Assembly: GCA_012972835.1 (NCBI GenBank)
Contig: JABDHK010000010.1
Coordinates: 186,001-250,000 of the forward strand
DNA from: Chlorobiaceae bacterium
GTDB taxonomy: Bacteria; Bacteroidota; Chlorobiia; Chlorobiales; Chlorobiaceae
Length of the DNA stretch: 64,000 bases
Direction: 5' to 3'
A program made the position numbers and the translations under genes. Shown here one piece after another: positions 9,020 through 17,945 of the stretch. Numbering within the stretch: position 1 is the first letter of the stretch; each line of letters starts with the position of its first letter. The notes beneath the pieces were generated by a model. It had not been told where the DNA came from. It searched no databases and worked only from the letters and a program-made list of their open reading frames with translations.

Positions 9020-9224
9020 TCCACCAATCAGAACCGTCATACTCACCAAAACGTTGCATACAGCACTTGCATAGCGACTCACCAGATGCGGCTGAATATT
9101 AAGTTTGTTGCGGGCGAAAAAAGACGAAAATAACGGAAAAAAATTACTTAAAATAAGTTGGAGAACGGAGTATTTATTATTACTTTATTTATGCTTGGTC
9201 TTTCTAACTTAAATCATTAGAAAC

Positions 9225-9440
9225 ATGGATGCTCCTACTCCTGACAATGCTTACCCTATTATAAAAGATATGGCTCTTTGTTATGTTGAACATCATCCCG
9301 AAGAGCTTGATAACTGCAGGAAGTTCCTTGCTGATATGCAGTATCTGACTCTGCAATGTAAGGAGTTTGCGGCTATGTACAATGAGTATATCTCTTCCAT
9401 GCCACCAGGATTTGTGACAAAAAAGAAGCTCAAACCCTGA
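9225..9440 (+). CDS. Small protein of unknown function (71 aa)
   Basis: I do not recognise this gene. The 71-aa product is soluble-looking, with two Cys, a helical middle (PEELDNCRKFLADMQYL) and a basic C-terminus (KKKLKP). There is no signal peptide or membrane segment, and no convincing ribosome site before ATG 9225. It stands alone between the sulfate operon (ends 9019) and a convergent regulator gene, with a strong hairpin 24 bp after its stop. An AT-rich stretch precedes it. The hairpin and the protein-like composition favour a real gene. Confidence 0.55.
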   Translation: MDAPTPDNAYPIIKDMALCYVEHHPEELDNCRKFLADMQYLTLQCKEFAAMYNEYISSMPPGFVTKKKLKP

Positions 9441-9463
9441 AGAACAGAGCCAAAAGCAATAAA

Positions 9464-9488
9464 AGTCTGGCGCCAACAGCGCCAGACT
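9464..9488. terminator. Perfect 10-bp hairpin, terminator between convergent genes
   Basis: AGTCTGGCGC (9464-9473), loop CAACA, GCGCCAGACT (9479-9488). Read on the minus strand it is followed by TTTATTGCTTTT, so it best fits termination of the regulator gene ending at 9556. It can also serve the small gene ending at 9440 on the plus strand. Confidence 0.8.
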
Positions 9489-9555
9489 CCGTTCTCTTAC
9501 CATTATGTAATATTGAGTTTCCGAAGCATCCTCGAACCTCACTCAGCACCTTATT

Positions 9556-10788
9556 TTATGCATTAAAAGTCGCTGACAAGTCTGAAAGATATGTCTTTAT
9601 GGATTCATGTTTTCCCAGACCCAGTTTTTTATGCATGCGATAGCGAATACTCTCCATACCTCTTGTTGAGATACCGACAGTACGTGCAATCTCAATAGTA
9701 TCATAGTTCAATTTCACCAGAAGACTGATTCTCAGCTCACGCTGATTGAGATTGGCATGCTTTTTCTGAAGTTTAGAGAGAAAGAAAGAATCGGACTCTG
9801 TCAGTTCGATATTTAAACGCTTCTCAATTGTTTCGGTTTCTAAAAGTTTCAGGCAGGCATCAGTCATTTTTCTTTTGACATCGGTGTCGATTTCAAGAGC
9901 GTGTATTTGATCAAGAAGATTTCCCAGCGCATTGGTTTTTTCTGCAATTGCAGTGGATACTCTTGTAAGCTCCAAATCCTGTGAGGAAATTCTTGCTTTA
10001 AGGCTTGCTATCTGGTTTTCCAGATCATGGATAGACTGTTTGCCAACTTCTTTTTGTGCATTCATTTTTATGGTCATTTGTGTTATTTGGTCTTCATAAT
10101 TCTGTTTTAGAAGCTGTTTCTCTCTCTCTTTTTCACACTCTTTTGCTTTGCAGTCTGAACGCAATGCATCGATAGCCTGACAAAAAGGGTAGTACTGACT
10201 GTCAGGCGCAGGGATGTATAATGGATAGTCAAGAATGTTAAGCCACGACATCCTTGCGATAGTTCCAAGAAACTGTCGTTTAATCTCCGCGTCCTCAATA
10301 AAATCAGGGTTTTGTAAGATCTCGGCTACAGGTTCTTTTCTTTTGAACGCCACTACCTTTTTCACGGCATCCTGATATGTCTCGGTCTGGATGACACAAA
10401 AATTTTCAGGTGCAACTGCTGCAAAAGACTGGACGATGATGGACATGAAAGGAGAGGCATTATAAAAACAAACCATGCCAAGGAACGGCTGCCAATGAAA
10501 AAGAAGTTCGGTAATCGCCTTTTTGTAAGCATAGGAAATATCAGCAACCTGGTTGAGATCGAATATGATATGAAACTGCTTGTTGACAAGATCGGATTCG
10601 CTGAGTACAAGCTTCAGGAGATCAACATCCATAAAGTCCAGCAAAATATCGTGATCAGCCTCAACCCACGTATGAACAATCTCACCGTCCAGCAGCCTGG
10701 CCCGCTTCTTATAACCTGCATCAGGGTGATGGCTCTCCCAGTGATCCTTTTCGGTAACTGTTATGTTCTGCAATTTTGGGATTGCCAT
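9556..10788 (-). CDS. Coiled-coil regulator with C-terminal LuxR-type HTH
   Basis: 410 aa. The first 180 residues form a globular domain I cannot name with certainty; its pattern (LLKLVLSESDLVNKQFHII) is STAS-like. From about 215 to 300 there is a heptad-rich coiled coil (EKEREKQLLKQNYEDQITQM and on). The last 70 residues form a helix-turn-helix of the LuxR/GerE kind (LNQRELRISLLVKLNYDT, then EIARTVGISTRGMESIRYRM). It is probably a dimeric DNA-binding protein in the cytoplasm. It is monocistronic, with a terminator 68 bp past its stop. No target can be deduced from the neighbours. Confidence 0.7.
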   Translation of the reverse strand: MAIPKLQNITVTEKDHWESHHPDAGYKKRARLLDGEIVHTWVEADHDILLDFMDVDLLKLVLSESDLVNKQFHIIFDLNQVADISYAYKKAITELLFHWQPFLGMVCFYNASPFMSIIVQSFAAVAPENFCVIQTETYQDAVKKVVAFKRKEPVAEILQNPDFIEDAEIKRQFLGTIARMSWLNILDYPLYIPAPDSQYYPFCQAIDALRSDCKAKECEKEREKQLLKQNYEDQITQMTIKMNAQKEVGKQSIHDLENQIASLKARISSQDLELTRVSTAIAEKTNALGNLLDQIHALEIDTDVKRKMTDACLKLLETETIEKRLNIELTESDSFFLSKLQKKHANLNQRELRISLLVKLNYDTIEIARTVGISTRGMESIRYRMHKKLGLGKHESIKTYLSDLSATFNA

Positions 10789-11386
10789 TGTTAAGTATAA
10801 GAGTTATTTGCTGACTACATCTTGATTCTACATCTTCTATGATGTAATAATGCTATTTATTTTTCGAAATAACTATTGTTTTTAATTGAAAATTAATAAT
10901 TACACCGCGACAGGGTGAATTATTACTTCAGCCAAGGAAAAGTACGTTTGATAAATACATTAGTGCTGAGAATTATCGAGCAGTGCACAGCGTTATCAAT
11001 CAACTGATCTAAGGTATTAAAGATCCTGACGTCTGGAAGGTTTATACGGTGGCCGCGTTATAAACGGTGATGAAGAGAAGTAAAATCCACATATAACACA
11101 ATTTTCTTTCTTGCGTACATTATCAATATTACATAACAAGTACTGAGATTTATTTTTCCACTTGATTTACATTAAAAGAGTATTTACATTACTTTGCTTA
11201 TCGCGACTATCTGTTTCGAAGTGATAGGTCCTCAAATTGGCTCTCATTACAAATACAGGTAAGAATTAACTCAATGAGATGGGCTTACGGTTTGTCCAAA
11301 GACTTTAATTGGGTTTCAGGTTTCCTGTAGCAGTTTGTTAACAATTGTTAATTATTACTTCTATAATCAAAGCGGAGGGTTCTGCT
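10789..11386. other. AT-rich stretch without a supported gene
   Basis: About 600 bp with no ORF that I accept. At 10970-11090 the plus strand reads like decayed coding sequence (NYRAVHSVINQLI, stop, GIKDPDVWKVYTVAAL, stop), which I cannot assign to a family. The remainder is AT-rich. It probably contains the promoter of the regulator at 10788 and the left border of the foreign segment that follows. Confidence 0.4.
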
Positions 11387-11509
11387 ATGTTTAAACAGAT
11401 AATTCATTACGGGTACTCGTTTTTTGTAATCACAGATACAGCAGCCCTTCTGTGGTATCGTGCTTCACGGTGCGATGGCATGAACGAGAATAATGGTATA
11501 GGTGGCTGA
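11387..11509 (+). CDS. Small ORF, 40 aa, good ribosome site
   Basis: ATG at 11387 behind AGCGGAGGG, 40 codons, TGA at 11507-11509. The peptide begins MFKQIIHYGYSFFVITD and ends NENNGIGG. The first half is hydrophobic enough to touch a membrane but lacks a clean 20-residue segment. It is unknown to me. The ribosome site is among the best in this part of the window, which is the main reason for listing it. It lies about 110 bp before the foreign pseudogene and could belong to the same acquired segment. Confidence 0.35.
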   Translation: MFKQIIHYGYSFFVITDTAALLWYRASRCDGMNENNGIGG

Positions 11510-11617
11510 GACTAAATTTTCGTCTTATATGGTTTCGAATTCAAAAATCTGTGGTTTAGGCGGATCAATCTAAATATTTTTAGCGTCAGCAAATAAAACC
11601 GAGAGGGGGAATTGACT

Positions 11618-14331
11618 ATGGCAATCAACATCAACAATCCAATATTGCGGATCGACAATAAGATACTTGGGCAAATTCCAGAAACCCTTGCTGACCAAAG
11701 TCCCACCAGGCAGTGTCGCGGCCGGTTTTCATCTGGCTGATTCCCCGGTCGCTTATGCCTGGGATTTTGGCGACGGTACTACGCTTCAAACTAATGAGCC
11801 CTGGACCGATCACGATTATGTCGCTGCGCTGGACACCAGCACAGAACAGAGGTATTCCATATCCAGGTGCGCATGACCACGCCGGGGCTTCCGCCGCAAG
11901 ACATGCGGCGCAGTGTCACCGTCGTCAACCACTATGCGATGGCCAAACGGCTGGGGTTGATCCAGCCCTTGGTGGTTGATGCGTCCCCCAATGCGCAATT
12001 CAGCCAAGACAGCTATCGTGCGTTCTTCACCGTACGCAATCTGGAACCCGTCGCGCTGGCATTTACCAGCCGCCGCATCGAGCTGATGTTCAGCGACCAC
12101 CGCCCTGCGGTCATGCTCAATACCGAGGTGCTAAACGTGGCGCTGCCGCCCAAGGCCGAAACCCTTATCTATGTGCTGAGTACCAAAATTCCCGCCGACG
12201 CGATAGGCTTCGCGGTGCATTACGCTGGTATAGACAGTGCCAAGCGGCCAGTGCGGGCTTCGGCCTACTTCGATTTACCCGCCCATATAGCTCGCATCAG
12301 CCCTCATTTGCTGGCGAATCTCGCTCTGGTCAGCCAGCTCAACAATTTGGTCGCGCAACGGCAAGTGCTGAACCTGACCACCATCAAGGCCCAGGATATT
12401 TTGCAAGTTGTGCAACGCGGCGGATTGACGCCACTGCCTAAGGCTCCGCCTAAACCGCCTGGACCGCCGCCTAAATCAGACATCGTTGAGGGCGCGGTAT
12501 GCGATCCTTGGAATCTACCCGCCAACATACCGGATGGTTTCGTCTGTCAGGCTTCCACCGATCCCAACGACACGACCTGGCTCCCGATGCCGGGACGGTT
12601 CATGAACGCACGTAAAGGCGATGTCATCATCTCTGCCGCGACACCTGGCGATCTGATCGCCGATTTGCTGCTCAGCATCGGCCAGGTCTATTCGCATTCC
12701 GGCATGACGACCGCCAACAGGGAACAAATCACTCATTCGACGGCATCCAAAGACCGCCTTCTGGACTATCCGAATGGTTCTCTTGTTGGCACACCCGCCC
12801 CAGCGATGGCTTCAAGGTCGATGAGCTGCGCTATCTGTGGTCCGGCGTCATCACTCAGACAGTGGAAAATTCAGTCAATGGTCAAGACTTCGTTGATCCG
12901 GAAAACCCTCAAAAAGGCAAGACATTCAATATCGGCGGGTTTGGCACGCTCAGCTCCATGGTCGATACCCAGGGCGACTATGAGCAGAAGCTGGTGCATT
13001 CCCTGGTCATCAAGCCCGACCCTGTACAGGAAACCCCGGCCATCCGCAGCCAGTTGCACGCCATCGCCGACTGGGCAGCCGCACAAGCGGCTACCGCCGG
13101 ACAACCGACAATCCTTGCGCAATACAAGAGCCATTATCGCTTCTATTGCTATACCAACCCGGCTACCGACAAAATCGCACCGAACACTGCTTCCTCGGAT
13201 TTGCCCTGGTGGAAAGGGACTTACCCGACGGTCTGAGCCTCGTTCGTTTGGCTGGCCGTGCGCCAAAGCGGGGCCGTAGTCGAGAACCAGAAAGACCCCA
13301 AGGACGCTGGCGCAAACTCCAAGGAGGGTTTGTACCTATACAATGCCGCCGAGCGCCTTGCGGCTGGCACGGAGTTGTTCAACGCTCTGGAACAACTTGT
13401 GGATGACACTGTGGCCCCTAAAGGGGAGGGCGCCGAAATTGCATCGGCGATCGCCGACATGGAAGACGATGTTGCCAACCAAGTCTGTAATGCCTTCAGC
13501 TCAGACTGGTGTGAAACCGAATCCAAAGATTCTGACCAGCGGAAGCAACAGCAAGTGGCCTATGCCATTAGCCCGGAAAACCTCCTGCGTTGGGATGCAC
13601 CGCTGTACGGTTATTTCGAACCGCTGGTCTACGCCACGCCGCGCTATGAGCAAGTGACCATCTGCCGCTGGAAAAAAGTCGCGACGCAGGGTAGCTTGGC
13701 CGGCAAAGTAATGTTCAACGGCGCACCAGTGGGCGGCGCCTGGGTAGAGCTATATGATGGCAAGGGCGTCGCCACCAAGCCTGATGGCAGCTTCAGTCTC
13801 GAAAAGATCCCGGCTGGCAACTACATCGCCGATACCGGCAAGACCCGTGAGGACGGCATGTATATCCAGGCCAAAGTGCCAGTACATATCAATGCCGGCA
13901 AAACCACCCAAGTCAATGTCGTGCTGCAGCTGGCATCGGATCTCTACCGCGCCTTGGAGATTGATGGATGGGTGCAGACCACCGACCACGAATGCAACGC
14001 CGCTGTCGATCCCACCAAAACCTCGAACATTCATGGAGTGATGCTGCTCGGCCCATACAAAACCCATGATGCACTTCCCTTTCAAGCCATAGCCGATGAG
14101 GATGTGCTGGGGGATGCGATCTTTGAAGCTGACTGGCAACTGGACAAATCGGTGAAAGTCAAAGTGACCTTGCGCGTACACGACGGCACTCAGACCACCG
14201 ATTCCTATTATGAATACGCACATGTCTACACCGTCGCAGCCGGCAAATCCCTGTCGAAATGGATGTACGCCCATGACGGCGACAAAGTGTTTGCCCGGTT
14301 CACGTTGAAAAACAAACTGGCCCCGATGTAA
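11618..14331 (+). pseudogene. Frameshifted foreign gene: PKD - papain-like (YiiX/NlpC type) - carboxypeptidase-regulatory-like domains
   Basis: One long gene broken by three frameshifts and one stop. It starts at ATG 11618 (ribosome site GAGAGGGGG). The reading shifts frame near 11685 into a PKD-like part (AYAWDFGDGTT), again near 11850 (from VRMTTPGLPP on), and again near 12780. The last frame is cut by TGA at 13234-13236 and then runs to 14331. The middle part (ARKGDVIISAATPGD, then VYSHSGM) resembles papain-like permuted NlpC/P60 hydrolases. The C-terminal half carries a carboxypeptidase-regulatory-like Ig fold (GSLAGKVMFNGAPVGGAWVE). The DNA is much richer in G+C than its neighbours (40 of 60 bases in 13681-13740). 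I infer an acquired, decaying gene for a large extracellular or surface protein. Confidence 0.85.
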
Positions 14332-14353
14332 AGCAGTGGGATTCAATTAAACT

Positions 14354-14383
14354 CGTGCGTGCGCAGTGATCGTGGCACGCACG
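14354..14383 (+). terminator. Hairpin after the foreign pseudogene
   Basis: CGTGCGTGC (14354-14362) pairs perfectly with GCACGCACG (14375-14383) around a 12-nt loop, followed by GGATATTTTGT. It lies 22 bp after the pseudogene stop and is GC-rich like it, so it probably arrived with that gene. Confidence 0.65.
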
Positions 14384-14441
14384 GGATATTTTGTCTCCTA
14401 TGGAGGTAATGCACCTCTCTTGGCATAGCAGCTGATTTCCT

Positions 14442-17400
14442 TCAGGGGTTGAGCAGCTTATGTAACAGGTCGAACAGCGCACTCTTGCTGATAGGTTTGG
14501 TTATAAAGCTGTCGCAGCCAGCATCTCTGGCTTTCTCCCTCTCCTCTTTTGAGGTAAATGCTGACTGAGCGATAACTGGCAGGTCGGGGTGCTGCTTTTT
14601 GATCAGCTTTGTTGCCTCATAGCCGTTCATAATCGGCATTTTAATATCCATTAGCACCAGATTGATCTCCGGGTGATGCTGAACAAATTCCACTGCTTCC
14701 CAGCCGTTTTCGGCACAAAGAAAGGTGATGTTCTGGCCTTTAAAGTTCCGTTGAAGCAGCAGAGTACTCGTTGCATCGTCTTCAGCAATAAGAATGCAGA
14801 GGGCAGGGCTTAGTGATGAGGGCTTAGTGATGAGGGCAGAGGATTCAAGGCTCAGGACGGGGTGATAAGGCAGCGTAAAAGAAAAGGTACTTCCAGCACC
14901 CTCAACTGATGCGAAAGAGATTGTACCACCCATCATCTCAACGAATGCCTTGGAAATGCTTAATCCTAAGCCTGATCCCTCATAATTCCGGGTCAGAGAG
15001 TTATCTGCCTGATGGAATCGCTCGAATATCTTCTCTTGGTTACCAGCCGGAATACCAATGCCGGAATCGATGACATAAAACTCAAGTATCCTTTCCTTTC
15101 TGCTGTAGCCGATATCAATGCCGCCATTTGTTGTGAATTTAAGGGCATTCTGGATCAGGTTGGTCAATATTTGGGTCAATTTCCCACTGTCGGTTGTTAT
15201 AATGCTTTCATTGTCATTGAGCCCTTCTGTACAGCTTAAACGTAATCCTTTCTTGTCGGCTTCAAGCCTGGAAAATGCTAGGAGATTACGCAAGATCTGA
15301 TTGACCGAGGTTTCGGACTCTTTCAGTTTTACCTCTTGGGCATCAATTTTGGAGATATCCATAAGATCATTAACCAGATGCAGCATGCGCTCTCCGCTCT
15401 GATGAATAAGCTCTATATACTCAGCTTGTTCTTCTCCGGTGAGATGAGGATCTTTAAGCAGTTCTGAAAAGCCAATGATCCCGTTCATAGGAGTGCGTAT
15501 CTCATGGCTCATATTGGCAATGAATGCTGTTTTCAAGCGGTCGCTCTCTTCTGCTGCCCGTATGCGTTCGGTGATATCGTGAACGATTGAATAGAGAATA
15601 GCTTTTCCCTCAATCACGATCAGGTTACTGAACACCTCAACATCACGCAAGGTGCCGTCTTTACATTTATGGGTCAAGACAAACTCGTTCTGCGTTGCTA
15701 TGGTTATTTTTTCAATATTACTTTTCAGTTTCGCGCGCGGAATGACGGCAATTTCATCCAGGTTCATCTGCTTCAACTCGTCAATGCTCCATCCATAAAA
15801 AACGGATGCGGCATGATTGGCGTCAAGGATGTCGATGGTCTCAGGGTCCATGATTAACATGACTGCGGAGTGATTCTCGAAGAGCTTTCTGAATCGTTCT
15901 TCACTTTGTTTCAGCGCTTTTTCCTGCAGCTTGCGGTCGGTAATGTCGTAAATAATATCGTAAATAAGCGCTTTGCCCTGGATCTCTATTTTCTTTGCAA
16001 ATACGTCAACATCTCGCACAGATCCGTCAGCTCTCCGGTGAGGAAATGAAACATGCCATTTGTCCAGAGAGTCCCATTTTGTCAATTCCTGCCTGATTTT
16101 TTCAGGGGTAAGAGTATTGATCTGATTGAGATTCATCATCTTCAATACCTCAATCGGCCACCCGTAAAATTCAGCTGCCGCCTGATTAGCATCGATAATA
16201 AGACCAGTAGCAGGATCAAAAATGATCATGATGGCCGAATTACCCTCAAACAACATCCTGAACCGCTCTTCACTCTGCCTCAACTCATCATCTGAGCGTT
16301 TTTTTGCCTCACGGTTTCGCAACATCGTGATTCCATAGGCCAGATTATCCGCAAGTACTGTAAGAAGATCTATCTCTTCTTCACCAAAGGCATTCTGCAA
16401 CTCAGAGTATATGGTTATGGCTCCAAACACTTCATTGTCCTCTCTCAGCGGTAAACTCAGAATGGAAGCATACCCTCGCTGTGTTGCGTCTGCAAGCCAC
16501 CTGTCGAACATTGTGGTATTTCGAATATCACGGAGTATGAATATTTGGCCGGTACGTATGGCAATTCCTGTAGGACCTTGCCCAGGTTCATCATCAGCCC
16601 AGGATATCTTTGTTTTATCAAGGTAACCTTCATCAAAACCGGCGTGAGCAACCGGACGTATGCTTCTGGCCTCATCATGTTCAGCACAGCCGACCAATGC
16701 CGCCCGGTAACCACCGATATCAACCATGATGCTGCATATTTTTTCGAGCAATTCAACTTCACGAGTAGCATGAATAACAGCCAGATTGCAACTGTTGGTT
16801 GCTACATGTGCGCGATTCAATCTCTGCTGCTCGTTTTTAGCTTTTTTTTGCTCAGTAATATCCCAAATGAGACAAATAAATCCGATTTCATCCTCATCCT
16901 GGTAATATTGCAAATGAATAGCCGCATCAAAAAGGGAACCGTTTTTTCTCTTGAGCTTGAATTCGACAATCTGTTTTGCCCTTTTATTGAGCAACGTGTC
17001 ATTGAGCACCTTGAGAGCGGCAGGTATGTCATCATCCGCCATAAAGTCGATAAAAGAGTGACCAACAACCTCAGCATGCGACAATCCGAACATTGTTTCT
17101 GCAACCAGCGACACATTGGATATAACGCCCTTGTCGTCAGCAACAACAACAACTTCTTGGATTTGCTCAGTAATGGAACGAAATTTCCTCTCGGTTTTGC
17201 GTAAACCTTCTTCAGCAATCTTTTGAGCAGTAATATCCGAGAGAATAATCCGGCACGCATACTCAGTATCACTGACAGCAGCTTCAATGCGAAAGGAACG
17301 AACTGAGTGATCAGAGACCTGAAGCTTAACCTCGCAGTTATCAGGAACTCTCTTTGTGAACACACTCTCAAGCAGGGCATCAATGAGCTGATACCCTTCG

Positions 17401-17777
17401 TGAACAGCAAATTTTTTAAACTGCATGCCGAGCAATAAAGAGCGCTCAACACCAAGCAGTTTGGTGGCCGTCAGGTTTGCCTGCTGTACCGTGCTGTCCC
17501 TGCCCAGAATCAAATAACCAACAGGCGCAAACTCATACAGCTCAGTGTAGTTGCCAAGAGTCTCTTCCAGCTCAACCCTTGTTCGAGCCAATTCCTCCTG
17601 CTGCATTTCGAGTTCGACCTGATGAACCTCCAGTTCATGAACCATACAAAGCATCTCTTCAGGAGAGGAGATAGTGCTTACCCCAGTGCTGAGTTGCTTA
17701 TGCTCAAGGCGCTCTTCAGCAAGAGAGCGTAACTCAGATGAACTGAGTGGCATATTGGTTTTCTGCTTTTTTGCCAT
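14442..17777 (-). CDS. Hybrid sensor histidine kinase (PAS-PAS-GAF-PAS-PAS-HisKA-HATPase-REC)
   Basis: 1111 aa, cytoplasmic, no membrane segment seen. Rough order: N-terminal charged helix with a SELRSLAEERL module (10-75), PAS (80-190), PAS (195-315), GAF (330-475), PAS (490-605), PAS (615-735), HisKA with phosphoacceptor His in SHEIRTPMNG (about 757), HATPase with N box LIQNALKF and DSGIGI and GSGLGLSISKA (to about 975), and receiver with phosphoacceptor Asp in LVLMDIKMPIMNG (about 1045). All catalytic residues are present. It should sense a soluble ligand or redox state and pass phosphate on to an unknown partner. The next gene upstream on the same strand (HD-GYP protein) shares its N-terminal module, so the two may act together. 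Confidence 0.93.
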   Translation of the reverse strand: MAKKQKTNMPLSSSELRSLAEERLEHKQLSTGVSTISSPEEMLCMVHELEVHQVELEMQQEELARTRVELEETLGNYTELYEFAPVGYLILGRDSTVQQANLTATKLLGVERSLLLGMQFKKFAVHEGYQLIDALLESVFTKRVPDNCEVKLQVSDHSVRSFRIEAAVSDTEYACRIILSDITAQKIAEEGLRKTERKFRSITEQIQEVVVVADDKGVISNVSLVAETMFGLSHAEVVGHSFIDFMADDDIPAALKVLNDTLLNKRAKQIVEFKLKRKNGSLFDAAIHLQYYQDEDEIGFICLIWDITEQKKAKNEQQRLNRAHVATNSCNLAVIHATREVELLEKICSIMVDIGGYRAALVGCAEHDEARSIRPVAHAGFDEGYLDKTKISWADDEPGQGPTGIAIRTGQIFILRDIRNTTMFDRWLADATQRGYASILSLPLREDNEVFGAITIYSELQNAFGEEEIDLLTVLADNLAYGITMLRNREAKKRSDDELRQSEERFRMLFEGNSAIMIIFDPATGLIIDANQAAAEFYGWPIEVLKMMNLNQINTLTPEKIRQELTKWDSLDKWHVSFPHRRADGSVRDVDVFAKKIEIQGKALIYDIIYDITDRKLQEKALKQSEERFRKLFENHSAVMLIMDPETIDILDANHAASVFYGWSIDELKQMNLDEIAVIPRAKLKSNIEKITIATQNEFVLTHKCKDGTLRDVEVFSNLIVIEGKAILYSIVHDITERIRAAEESDRLKTAFIANMSHEIRTPMNGIIGFSELLKDPHLTGEEQAEYIELIHQSGERMLHLVNDLMDISKIDAQEVKLKESETSVNQILRNLLAFSRLEADKKGLRLSCTEGLNDNESIITTDSGKLTQILTNLIQNALKFTTNGGIDIGYSRKERILEFYVIDSGIGIPAGNQEKIFERFHQADNSLTRNYEGSGLGLSISKAFVEMMGGTISFASVEGAGSTFSFTLPYHPVLSLESSALITKPSSLSPALCILIAEDDATSTLLLQRNFKGQNITFLCAENGWEAVEFVQHHPEINLVLMDIKMPIMNGYEATKLIKKQHPDLPVIAQSAFTSKEEREKARDAGCDSFITKPISKSALFDLLHKLLNP

Positions 17778-17945
17778 GCGAAAGTAACCTCTTGCTTACA
17801 ATTAAAAATTCAATCGGAATTATTCAAACAGCTTCAGCATGCCGAAAAGGAGGACTCCATGCCGGTACCCTCGGAGTATCAACGTGCAAAAGACGACTTT
17901 TGTCGTCGACTTGAAATCAAAGATGCCTTTCCTGGCTGGTTGGCA

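Noticed and set aside
16545-17204. 219-codon plus-strand ORF
   Set aside because: Antisense shadow of the hybrid kinase gene; no domain and no ribosome site.
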